Positions 1 through 6,565 of a DNA stretch of 49,097 bases are shown here, one piece after another. The stretch comes from an uncultured Oscillospiraceae bacterium (GTDB lineage Bacteria; Bacillota; Clostridia; Oscillospirales; Acutalibacteraceae). The stretch's first letter is position 1; each line of letters opens with the position of its first letter. The position numbers and the translations under genes were made by a program. Location: contig UQGM01000016.1 in NCBI GenBank assembly GCA_900540535.1, positions 1 through 49,097 on the forward strand. The letters run 5' to 3'. The notes below the pieces were generated by a model. It was not told the DNA's origin, searched no databases, and saw only the letters and a program-made list of their open reading frames with translations.

Positions 1-9
1 GAGCTACCG

Positions 10-64
10 GCTACAAGCTACAAGTAGCTGCGCTATATTCCGAAAGGCACTTGTAGCTTGTAGC
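10..64. repeat. 16-bp perfect inverted repeat upstream of the GH26 gene
   Basis: GCTACAAGCTACAAGT (10-25) is the exact reverse complement of ACTTGTAGCTTGTAGC (49-64), with a 23-base loop. Each arm is itself a tandem of the GCTACAA unit. There is no T-run after it, so it is not a classical intrinsic terminator. It looks like an intergenic REP-like hairpin of the Bacteroides portion of the contig; that assignment is inference. Confidence 0.6.
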
Positions 65-104
65 TCGTAACTAAGTACAATGAAACTATAAACTCATATC
101 AATC

Positions 105-1187
105 ATGAAATCAATATTAAAGTATATCATACTTCCCCTCTTTTTCACCTCCTGCATCGGATGTGAGAATAAAGAGCATGATACCCCCGCCCCGGAACCT
201 AACGAGCGGGAACTCTCCAAATACGAACCTGAAGACGGCAAATGCTTTGTCTTCATCGGTCAGGATTTAGGAGCTGTAGGCGGACTGGAACAGTACAATG
301 AAGGCTATTGCGATCATTTCCAGACTCCGGCAGGAATAACCGTTTATCTGGGACTGGGCGGTAGCGACACCGATAAAGTATCCGGTCTTTATGATATCGA
401 CAATTGGGGTTCAGGTGATTGTTGTGCCAACTTATACCCTCAATCGGAACGTTTCAATAACTCAATGATCGCCGTAGGGCTTGCCATTGTGGGAAATGAA
501 ACGGACATAGCATCCGGCAAATACGACCGGAAGCTGGATATAATAGGTGAATGGTTCAAGAAGCTTGCTCCCCGTCCCGTCTTTCTGCGTATCGGCTATG
601 AATTCGACGGTACAGACTGGAATCATTATGTACCCGAAACGTATATCCCCGCCTACAAACACATCAAAGATCATTTTGATGCGGCAGGCATCCGCAACGT
701 AGCTTATGTATGGCAATCCAAAGGAGATGGTACTCCCCTATCCGATATGCAGAAATGGTATCCGGGAGATGAATATGTGGACTGGTGTGCCTACTCTTAT
801 TTCGGGCAGCCGGATCAGGTAATGATCGAATTTGCCCGGATGAAAGGCAAACCGGTATTCATAGCCGAATCGACTCCCGTCTTCCAGAAGGGACAGACTT
901 ACTTCGATGCGGATATTAAAAAGCCTGAGATAGCCCGGAAGATATGGGATGAGTGGTTCACCAAATTCTTCAGTGTTATCGAAGAAAACAGCGATGTGGT
1001 TAAAGCTTTCTCTTACATCAATGTAGAATGGCTCTCTCAACCGATGTGGATAGTAAATGTAACCTTCCAGCAATGCGACTCACGTATTCAGCAAAGTGAA
1101 TATGTAAGCAACCACTGGAAAGAGAAAGTTTCGGGCAACGGCTATATACATGCTGCGGAATTGGATTGGAGTAAACTGCCCCAATAA
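105..1187 (+). CDS. GH26-family glycoside hydrolase (beta-mannanase-like) lipoprotein
   Basis: A 360-residue secreted lipoprotein. The N-terminus is a short hydrophobic signal ending in FFTSC (Cys17; Cys20 is an alternative lipidation site), followed by an acidic, proline-rich linker to about residue 40. The rest resembles a GH26 (beta/alpha)8 barrel. LRIGYEFDG (Glu166) has the form of the clan GH-A acid/base strand, and VFIAES (Glu255) that of the nucleophile strand. GH26 enzymes mostly cleave beta-1,4-mannan. The sugar transporter gene 36 bases downstream fits the mannan-utilisation loci of Bacteroides. Codon use, lipoprotein signal and neighbourhood are Bacteroides-like and differ from everything after about 1500. 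I am fairly sure of the family; the mannan substrate is inferred. Confidence 0.75.
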   Translation: MKSILKYIILPLFFTSCIGCENKEHDTPAPEPNERELSKYEPEDGKCFVFIGQDLGAVGGLEQYNEGYCDHFQTPAGITVYLGLGGSDTDKVSGLYDIDNWGSGDCCANLYPQSERFNNSMIAVGLAIVGNETDIASGKYDRKLDIIGEWFKKLAPRPVFLRIGYEFDGTDWNHYVPETYIPAYKHIKDHFDAAGIRNVAYVWQSKGDGTPLSDMQKWYPGDEYVDWCAYSYFGQPDQVMIEFARMKGKPVFIAESTPVFQKGQTYFDADIKKPEIARKIWDEWFTKFFSVIEENSDVVKAFSYINVEWLSQPMWIVNVTFQQCDSRIQQSEYVSNHWKEKVSGNGYIHAAELDWSKLPQ

Positions 1188-1223
1188 ACACACTGTAATT
1201 ATTTACCCTGAATAAATCAATCA

Positions 1224-1502
1224 ATGGATAAAAGAAACAATGCATATCTGTACATCACCTGCTTCATCGTCTCGATAGGTGGTCTGCTGCTGGGCATATC
1301 GGCCAATGTATCGGGAGCAAGCATGTACTTCGGCGACTTTTTCGGTCTGCAATCCGGCTCCTTTCAGGAAGGGCTGGCTGTAAGCACCACCATGCTGGCA
1401 ACCTTCATCGGTAACTTCTTTGCCGGAAATGTCAGCGAAAGAATCGGACGAAAGAAATCACTCATTCTGGCAGCACTGCTCTTTTGCTTCTGCTATACTT
1501 AA
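1224..1502 (+). CDS. MFS sugar transporter, N-terminal fragment cut at a contig junction
   Basis: The 92 codons encode the first helices of a major facilitator superfamily sugar porter: helix 1 with GGLLLGISANVSG, helix 2, and the cytoplasmic loop motif ERIGRKKS (the conserved G-R-K/R element between helices 2 and 3). Helix 3 begins (LILAALLFCF) and the frame then runs into a stop at 1500-1502, where the sequence changes character. Sugar porters have about 450 residues and 12 helices, so roughly 80% is missing. The fragment follows the GH26 gene closely, as expected for a mannose or manno-oligosaccharide importer in Bacteroides. The truncation is best explained by chimeric assembly, not by a functional short protein; the last few codons may already belong to the other genome. 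Confidence 0.75.
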   Translation: MDKRNNAYLYITCFIVSIGGLLLGISANVSGASMYFGDFFGLQSGSFQEGLAVSTTMLATFIGNFFAGNVSERIGRKKSLILAALLFCFCYT

Positions 1503-1512
1503 GCTATTCCAC
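1490..1512. other. probable chimeric assembly junction (Bacteroidetes to Firmicutes)
   Basis: Upstream sequence is Bacteroides-like (GH26 lipoprotein, MFS transporter). Downstream sequence is consistently Clostridial for 47 kb. The transporter is cut in the middle of helix 3 without any transposase, integrase, tRNA gene or direct repeat at the break. The exact joining base cannot be fixed by eye; about 1493-1505 is most likely. Confidence 0.7.
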
Positions 1513-1542
1513 TATTTATAGATTAAGAAAGGGGTGCTCGAT

Positions 1543-2457
1543 ATGCCTATTAAAATAGATAACGCTTTACCTGCCAAGCATGTCCTTGAGCTTGAAAACG
1601 TTTTCGTTATGTCGGAGGACAGAGCTATCGCTCAGGATATCCGCCCCCTTAAAATTATAATCCTTAATCTTATGCCCACCAAAATCGAAACCGAAACTCA
1701 GATACTGCGTTTGCTCAGTAACACTCCCCTTCAGGTTGAAGTTGAACTTATGCACACTGCAACTCACAAAGCCAAAAACACATCCGAGGAGCACATGCTT
1801 AAATTCTACAAAACCTTTGATGAAGTCAAGTATGAGAAATTCGACGGAATGATTATAACAGGTGCTCCCGTGGAGAATCTCCCCTTTGAACAGGTGGACT
1901 ACTGGCCGGAACTTTGCGAAATCATGGAATGGAGCAAAACAAACGTCTACTCCACATTCCACATATGCTGGGGAGCTCAGGCCGCACTTTATTATCACTA
2001 CGGTGTACCCAAGCATCCTCTTAAGGAAAAATGCTTCGGCGTATTCCCCCACTGGCCTCTTGATTTAAATCATCCGATTATGCGTGGATTCGATGACATA
2101 TACTATGTACCCCATTCAAGACACACGGAAACAAAACGTTCAGACATAGCTTTGGTTAAAGACTTACAGATTCTTTCTTATTCAGATTTAGCCGGCGTTC
2201 ATTTGATTTCCGACATGGGATGCCGCAACTTTTATGCAACTGGTCATTCAGAATATGACAGAAACACTCTTTCAAATGAATATTTCAGAGATTTACGCCG
2301 TGGACTCAATCCCAAGCTTCCCTACAATTATTTCCCCAATGACGATCCCAACAGGGTTCCGCCTATCACATGGCGTCAGACAGGTAACATGCTTTTTTCA
2401 AACTGGCTTAATTACTTTGTTTATCAGAAAACACCATACGATCTGGCTAATCTTTAA
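1543..2457 (+). CDS. metA: homoserine O-acetyltransferase (MetA family)
   Basis: Acylates homoserine in methionine biosynthesis. From the ATG at 1543 (AAGAAAGGGG eight bases upstream; the GTG at 1534 lies inside this ribosome binding site) the protein has 304 residues, typical for MetA. Numbering coincides with E. coli MetA: nucleophile Cys142 (FHICWG), His235 and Glu237 (GHSEYD). Residue 111 is Glu (TGAPVE). In this family Glu111 goes with acetyl-CoA use and Gly111 with succinyl-CoA, so I predict an acetyltransferase despite the usual 'succinyltransferase' label. The gene stands alone and is followed by a good terminator. Only about 40 bases of its own upstream region survive before the contig junction, so its promoter and any regulatory leader are missing. 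Confidence 0.93.
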   Translation: MPIKIDNALPAKHVLELENVFVMSEDRAIAQDIRPLKIIILNLMPTKIETETQILRLLSNTPLQVEVELMHTATHKAKNTSEEHMLKFYKTFDEVKYEKFDGMIITGAPVENLPFEQVDYWPELCEIMEWSKTNVYSTFHICWGAQAALYYHYGVPKHPLKEKCFGVFPHWPLDLNHPIMRGFDDIYYVPHSRHTETKRSDIALVKDLQILSYSDLAGVHLISDMGCRNFYATGHSEYDRNTLSNEYFRDLRRGLNPKLPYNYFPNDDPNRVPPITWRQTGNMLFSNWLNYFVYQKTPYDLANL

Positions 2458-2460
2458 AAA

Positions 2461-2485
2461 AACACCTTCCAAAACGGAAGGTGTT
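2461..2485. terminator. bidirectional intrinsic terminator between metA and bioY
   Basis: AACACCTTCC (2461-2470) pairs perfectly with GGAAGGTGTT (2476-2485) around a 5-base loop. A T-rich tail follows on the plus strand and an A-run precedes it (T-run on the minus strand), so it can end both the metA transcript and the convergent bioY transcript. Confidence 0.88.
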
Positions 2486-2552
2486 TTCCTTTGCTAATTG
2501 ATTTTTTTATCAGTGGTAAGTTTATAATATGTGCTGCATACAGGTTAATTGC

Positions 2553-3098
2553 TCATTTAGGCAGATACGCTGCCAATGGCTTTGACAATTTTCGGCTGAT
2601 AAGCACCACTGCAAGCATTTTTATTATATCTCCCGGAATAAACGGGAACACACAATAGGTCAGAGTCAGCCATAAAGTAGAATGATTTATTACCATGAAC
2701 CAAGCTGTTCCGAAAGCATAGCAAACAAGAGTTGCCAAAGTCATTGCGAGATACAGTTTTACCGGTGACTCTTTAAATCGCTTTGCAAAAAGTCCGGTAA
2801 TAAGAGCGGCAAATATGTATCCGATTATATATCCGCCCGTCTTGCCAAAGAGCACTCCTGCTCCGCCGGAAAAATTATTGAACACCGGCACACCTACAAG
2901 TCCCAAAAGCACATAGACAATTACACTTAAACTTCCGTATTTTGCACCTAAAAGCACTCCTGCAAGATTTACTGCGAAAAGAGCCAAATTTATCGGTATC
3001 ATTGGAAGCGGAATTTGTATCTGCGAACAGATACCTATAAATGCTGCAAAAACGGCGGTGGCACAAAGATAATATATTTTCTGTGGTTTTTTAGCCAA
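2553..3098 (-). CDS. bioY: biotin ECF transporter substrate-binding protein BioY
   Basis: The S component of an energy-coupling-factor biotin importer: a small membrane protein of about 181 residues with roughly six hydrophobic helices. It shows the BioY signature pattern: QIQIPLPMIPINLALFAV near the N-terminus, a glycine-rich GVPVFNNFSGGAGVLFGKTGGYIIGY-type central motif, and FIPGDIIKM near the C-terminus. I place the start at the TTG at 3098, because GAGGAG lies eight bases upstream; the GTG at 3107 would overlap that ribosome binding site. No EcfA/EcfT genes are nearby, so it probably shares a housekeeping ECF module. The BirA operator overlapping its promoter shows repression when biotin is plentiful and supports the assignment strongly. 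Confidence 0.93.
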   Translation of the reverse strand: MAKKPQKIYYLCATAVFAAFIGICSQIQIPLPMIPINLALFAVNLAGVLLGAKYGSLSVIVYVLLGLVGVPVFNNFSGGAGVLFGKTGGYIIGYIFAALITGLFAKRFKESPVKLYLAMTLATLVCYAFGTAWFMVINHSTLWLTLTYCVFPFIPGDIIKMLAVVLISRKLSKPLAAYLPK

Positions 3099-3152
3099 GA
3101 CTGTCACTCCTCATATAAGATTATTAATTCCGGAATTTTTATCGTCTTGACT

Positions 3153-3206
3153 ATTATAACCACCGTTTTCGAGTTTGTCAACTTAAAATTATTTTTAGGT
3201 TGACAA
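3153..3206 (-). promoter_or_regulatory. bioY promoter with overlapping BirA operator
   Basis: On the minus strand, -35 TTGACA (3176-3181) and -10 TATAAT (3153-3158) are both perfect, with a 17-base spacer. The -35 box lies inside an inverted repeat read on the plus strand as TTGTCAACT (3175-3183), 14 bases, GGTTGACAA (3198-3206). This fits the BirA operator of Firmicutes (TTGT..ACC-N14/15-GGT..ACAA). BirA-biotinyl-AMP binding here would block RNA polymerase directly. Confidence 0.87.
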
Positions 3207-3220
3207 ATGAGGTAAAGAAA

Positions 3221-3248
3221 ATCCGTACCATTATGGTACGGATTTTTT
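3221..3248. terminator. intrinsic terminator downstream of the lipid kinase gene
   Basis: ATCCGTACC (3221-3229) pairs with GGTACGGAT (3235-3243) around ATTAT. There are seven T on the plus strand and, on the minus strand, a TTTTCTTT tail. It insulates the kinase transcript from the bioY promoter next to it. Confidence 0.8.
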
Positions 3249-3280
3249 TGAATGCTTTTATTCAATTAAGTGTACAAGTT

Positions 3281-3331
3281 TAATGCGATATTATATATAC
3301 AATTATATAATATATATTATATTCAGCATTA
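3281..3331. repeat. AT-rich long imperfect hairpin just after the lipid kinase stop codon
   Basis: TAATGC (3281-3286) and GCATTA (3326-3331) bracket a nearly pure AT stretch of alternating TA steps that can fold back imperfectly. It lies between the kinase stop codon (3335) and its terminator (3221-3248). It is probably a 3' untranslated hairpin; its function is unknown. Confidence 0.45.
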
Positions 3332-3334
3332 GAT

Positions 3335-4291
3335 TTATACCGTTGCAGGTGTAAGGAATTCATCCTTATGAGTATTATAGTATTCACAGTTTTTAGGAAC
3401 TATGAAATTAATACCTTTCTCTACTATTTCAAAAGTTGCATCGGTTATTGTTGTGCTTTCACCGTCACAAATCATCGGAATGGGTGTATCACTATGGACT
3501 GTTATCTTTTTACCCTGCTTAAATTTAACGAAATCATCATATTTACCGGTAAGATGATTACCTGATTTATATGCGGCGATAATCGGGAAGAGCTTTAACT
3601 TTGAAAGCTTTTTCTCAACTACAATAAAGTCAAGTTTTCCATCGGTAAGGCTTGCATAAGGAGCACTTTTAAATCCGCCGCCGTACCACTGGGCATTTGC
3701 AGCAAGGCAGAAAATGGAATCAATTGTAAAAGGCTCACCGTCATCAATTTTTACAGTAATTTTTCTTGCTATGTTTCCGAGGAAACAATAAAGTGTTGAA
3801 GCAACATAAGCCATTTCACCGGTCATAAAAGCAGGTTTATTAAAATCGTCCTTTTTAGCACATATAACGGCGTCAAGTCCCACTGAGCAGTGACTGATAC
3901 CAACTGTATCGCCTGACTTTACAAGGTCAAATTTTACAGCTGCTCCTTCAACCTGATTTTCTACATTAAGAAGCGTTTCCTTTTCACCAAGCATTTTGGC
4001 AAAGTCATTTCCTGAACCAAGAGGAATTATTCCAACCTCAACATTATCAAAGCCATAAGCTCCGTTGATTATCTGAAAGAGAGTGCCGTCTCCTCCGCAG
4101 GCGTATACTCTTATCTTTTCGCCGGTCATACACTTGTTATGTACAAATTCACGACCGTCTTTACCTGACGACGGCATATATATTTCTGCATCAATTCCCG
4201 ATTTTGCAATATATTCCTCAATTTTAGGTTTTATAAATTCAGCTGCCTTTCCTTTTCCGGCATTAGGGTTAATCAAAAAATAGTATTTCAT
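3335..4291 (-). CDS. diacylglycerol/lipid kinase (DagK/YegS family)
   Basis: A 318-residue soluble lipid kinase of the diacylglycerol kinase catalytic family. The N-terminus LINPNAGKGKA, the nucleotide-binding GGDGT (residues 66-70) and IPLGSGNDFAK (about 89-99) are the three hallmark motifs of the YegS/DgkB/sphingosine-kinase fold. The C-terminal half is the usual beta-sandwich (IVVEKKLSKLKL, GKKITVHSDTPIPMICDGE). These enzymes phosphorylate diacylglycerol or related lipids with ATP and recycle lipid from teichoic acid or glycolipid synthesis. The start has a perfect AGGAGG site. It is a single-gene unit with its own promoter (4384-4412) and terminator. The exact lipid substrate cannot be read from the sequence. 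Confidence 0.88.
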   Translation of the reverse strand: MKYYFLINPNAGKGKAAEFIKPKIEEYIAKSGIDAEIYMPSSGKDGREFVHNKCMTGEKIRVYACGGDGTLFQIINGAYGFDNVEVGIIPLGSGNDFAKMLGEKETLLNVENQVEGAAVKFDLVKSGDTVGISHCSVGLDAVICAKKDDFNKPAFMTGEMAYVASTLYCFLGNIARKITVKIDDGEPFTIDSIFCLAANAQWYGGGFKSAPYASLTDGKLDFIVVEKKLSKLKLFPIIAAYKSGNHLTGKYDDFVKFKQGKKITVHSDTPIPMICDGESTTITDATFEIVEKGINFIVPKNCEYYNTHKDEFLTPATV

Positions 4292-4383
4292 AAAGCTCCT
4301 CCTGAATTGTTATCTTCCCCTGAAAGACATAGTCTTAAAATAGATCCTCACCTAAAATCAGAAATACAATCGGGGACTTTTGT

Positions 4384-4412
4384 ATAATAAACCATTTAAA
4401 TCATTTTGTCAA
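4384..4412 (-). promoter_or_regulatory. promoter of the lipid kinase gene
   Basis: On the minus strand TTGACA (4407-4412), 17 bases, TATTAT (4384-4389): 6/6 and 5/6 matches to the vegetative sigma consensus. It sits about 95 bases upstream of the start codon. Confidence 0.72.
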
Positions 4413-4634
4413 TTTTTTTAATACAGTTTTTATAAATTTGTCTATTATTTACAATTGCGAATGTGCGTACAAATAAGCAATAAAAATAATTTTTTCGGAA
4501 AAACAGAATGTAAAAAATGAATTTTCTGAATTAGGGCAAATATAATAACTCAAACCTTAAAAAGAACTTTTTTAAAATTTTCTTATATTTTTTATAAATT
4601 TTAAATTCGAGCAGCTGTTCCATATAAAAATACA

Positions 4635-4656
4635 GTCCGGAAAGCTTTTCCCGGAC
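4635..4656 (-). terminator. probable terminator of rlmL
   Basis: GTCCGG (4635-4640) and CCGGAC (4651-4656) pair, with AAAGCTTT inside able to extend the hairpin. On the minus strand TGTATTTTTATAT follows. The interrupted T-run makes it a moderate call. Confidence 0.6.
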
Positions 4657-4674
4657 CGCATCTGAAAAAAGTAT

Positions 4675-5790
4675 TTACTTAAAATACATATAGAGCTGAC
4701 ATCTAATCATACCGTTATAGAGCTTTCTTCTCTTATCCGCTTTCCTGCCGAAAAATTTCTCAAATTCTTCCGACGGACTTATGGCGCAATAACTCCAGCC
4801 TTTTTTCTGCTGAAACTTTTCACCCATAATCCTGTAAATATCTTCACATTCCTTTATAGTAAGCAATCTCTCTCCGTAGGGTGGATTGCAGATTACTGTT
4901 CCTCTTTCGGTCTGAGGTTCAAAATCCTTTATGTCACGGCAGTTAAGAATTATATTTTTCTCAACTCCCGCACGCTTTGAATTCATCCTTGTAAGACGAA
5001 GTGCCTCTTCATCAATATCGGAACCGAATGCAGTAAAATCAGGATTATACTCTATTAAATCCTGCGCTCTGTACTGCTCTGTTTCCCAGACTGCTTCATC
5101 TATTGCCTCCCACCTTTGTGCAGCAAAGGTTCTGTTAAGTCCCGGAGCAATATTCTGAACAAGCATTGCTCCCTCAATAAGTATTGTACCTGAACCACAG
5201 AAGGGATCATAGAGAGTATGATATCCCCTGAGCCTTGAAAGATTAGCCATGGCAGCGGCAAGGGTTTCCTTTATAGGAGCCGCTGACGATGCAGGACGGT
5301 ATCCTCTTTTATGAAGTCCTATACCTGAAGTATCAAGAAGCAGCAGAGCTTTATCCTTCATAATTGAAAACTGAATCTGATGCACAGGACCGCTTTCCTC
5401 AAACCATGAAACTCCGTACTTTGAACGCAGTCTTTCAACAACTGCTTTTTTCACTATGGACTGACAGTCGCTTACACTGAAAAGCTTTGAGTTAAGGCAG
5501 TATCCTTTAACAGGGAAAGTATCTGTCTTTGAAATCCAGTTTTCCCAAGGCAATGCCTTTGTACCCTCAAAAAGCTCATCAAAGCTTCTCGCTTCAAAGG
5601 CTCCAAGTACAATCTGTATACGTTCAGAATAGCGGGAACATATATTTGCACGGGCAAGTATATATTCATCTCCCTCAAAAAACACTCTTCCGTTTTCTGC
5701 CGCTACATTTTCAGCACCCATATTTCGCAGCTCTTCCGCCACAAGTCCTTCAAGTCCCAAAAGACAGGGAGCTGACATTTTTATATTCAT
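4675..5790 (-). CDS. 23S rRNA (guanine-N2)-methyltransferase, RlmL/YpsC type
   Basis: 371 residues. The N-terminal ~160 residues form a ferredoxin-like/THUMP RNA-binding region, starting with the family's CLLGLEGLVAEELR. This is followed by a Rossmann methyltransferase domain with motif I DPFCGSGT (195-202), the acidic GSDIDEEA (about 256-263) and catalytic NPPYGERL (302-309), typical of N2-guanine RNA methyltransferases. The protein corresponds to the N-terminal RlmL half found alone in Firmicutes (YpsC); E. coli RlmL is about 700 residues because it is fused to RlmK. The likely target is G2445 of 23S rRNA by homology. It is flanked by terminators on both sides, so it is probably monocistronic. 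AAGGA sits 11 bases before the chosen ATG; Met5 is an alternative start. Confidence 0.87.
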   Translation of the reverse strand: MNIKMSAPCLLGLEGLVAEELRNMGAENVAAENGRVFFEGDEYILARANICSRYSERIQIVLGAFEARSFDELFEGTKALPWENWISKTDTFPVKGYCLNSKLFSVSDCQSIVKKAVVERLRSKYGVSWFEESGPVHQIQFSIMKDKALLLLDTSGIGLHKRGYRPASSAAPIKETLAAAMANLSRLRGYHTLYDPFCGSGTILIEGAMLVQNIAPGLNRTFAAQRWEAIDEAVWETEQYRAQDLIEYNPDFTAFGSDIDEEALRLTRMNSKRAGVEKNIILNCRDIKDFEPQTERGTVICNPPYGERLLTIKECEDIYRIMGEKFQQKKGWSYCAISPSEEFEKFFGRKADKRRKLYNGMIRCQLYMYFK

Positions 5791-5883
5791 AATTTCAACA
5801 TTCCTTTGCTTTATTCATTGATCCGGCTTACTGCTGTTTCACTTATTCGCCAAATCCGCAGTATAGATTTTATCAAAAAAACA

Positions 5884-5903
5884 GGCGGGGTACAAGCCCC
5901 GCC
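5884..5903 (-). terminator. intrinsic terminator of hpf
   Basis: GGCGGGG (5884-5890) and CCCCGCC (5897-5903) form a GC-rich 7-bp stem with a 6-base loop. On the minus strand it is followed by TGTTTTTTTG. It lies 13 bases after the hpf stop codon. Confidence 0.9.
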
Positions 5904-5916
5904 CGATTATTAACAT

Positions 5917-6441
5917 TTATTTCTCCGGTTCAAGCAAACCGTAACCGCCGTTTTTACGGCGATAAACTACATTTATATCGCCTGTTTCAGCATTGAGAAA
6001 CATATAAAACTCATGTCCCAGCATATTCATCTGTAGAATTGCCTCTTCTACATTCTGAGGACGAAGATTGACTGGCTTTGTTCTTACCACATCATACTCA
6101 ACTTCCTCTGCCACAGGTTCCTCATCCGCATATACCTCAAAGGCTCCCTGGCGAAGCTTTTTCTCAATTCTTGTCTTATTTTTTCTCATTTGTCTTATCA
6201 GGGAATCTGCACATCTGTCAAGAGCCTCATTAAGTGTTTCAGCTCTCTCCTCGGCACGGAAGATCATTCCGCTGTTGAAAACGGTAATCTCAACTGACTG
6301 GGATGTTTTATCCACGGTGGCGGTTACTTTTGCTTCCGCCTCATCACCGAAAAAGCGTTCAATCTTGCTGAGCTTTTTTTCAACACGCTCTTTAAAGGAT
6401 TCTCTCGGTGTGCATTTACGTCCGATAACTGTAATCTTCAT
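5917..6441 (-). CDS. hpf: ribosome hibernation promoting factor, long form
   Basis: 174 residues from the ATG at 6441, chosen because AAAGGGGATGG precedes it; the open frame runs further upstream but lacks a start signal there. The N-terminal half (MKITVIGRKCTPRESFKERV and the basic KNKTRIEKKLR helix) is the S30AE/YfiA domain that sits in the decoding centre of idle 30S subunits. The C-terminal ~60 residues (VRTKPVNLRPQNVEEAI, FYMFLNAETGDINVVYRRKNGGYGLLEPE) form the dimerisation domain of long HPF that joins ribosomes into 100S dimers. It acts in the cytoplasm under starvation. The leader carries two hairpins (6462-6504), and a strong terminator follows. Confidence 0.95.
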   Translation of the reverse strand: MKITVIGRKCTPRESFKERVEKKLSKIERFFGDEAEAKVTATVDKTSQSVEITVFNSGMIFRAEERAETLNEALDRCADSLIRQMRKNKTRIEKKLRQGAFEVYADEEPVAEEVEYDVVRTKPVNLRPQNVEEAILQMNMLGHEFYMFLNAETGDINVVYRRKNGGYGLLEPEK

Positions 6442-6461
6442 ATTTCCATCCCCTTTAAAAC

Positions 6462-6504
6462 GGTGAAACCTTTTCACCTGATTTAACAGAAACTTTGTTT
6501 CTGT
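6462..6504 (-). promoter_or_regulatory. two tandem hairpins in the hpf leader
   Basis: GGTGAAA/TTTCACC (6462-6468 with 6472-6478) and ACAGAAAC/GTTTCTGT (6486-6493 with 6497-6504) are perfect stems with three-base loops, 7 bases apart, between the likely promoter region and the hpf ribosome binding site. The promoter-proximal minus-strand sequence contains TACAAT near 6511-6516, a possible -10. The hairpins could stabilise the mRNA or gate expression; the role is inferred. Confidence 0.5.
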
Positions 6505-6565
6505 GTCTATATTGTAGCACATATACACAGAAAAGTATAGATGTAATATGAATAAATTATTGTTT

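Larger units (their letters stand above)
4292..4674. other. AT-rich intergenic region, no gene seen
   Basis: 383 bases without a supported ORF. It holds the lipid kinase ribosome binding site, its roughly 90-base leader and promoter (4384-4412) at the left end, and the rlmL terminator (4635-4656) at the right end. The middle (4430-4620) is homopolymer-rich AT sequence with only tiny hairpins. I see no tRNA, riboswitch or origin boxes. Confidence 0.6.

Noticed and set aside
1490..1512. Recent horizontal transfer from Bacteroides
   Set aside because: No mobility gene, repeat or target duplication at the joint, and a transporter cut within a helix; a chimeric contig is simpler, though reads are needed to prove it.
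1567..2052. 161-codon minus-strand frame within metA
   Set aside because: Shadow of MetA, whose catalytic residues are all on the plus strand.
3015..3203. 62-codon plus-strand frame over the bioY start and operator
   Set aside because: Overlaps the BirA operator and bioY in antisense; no ribosome site or similarity.
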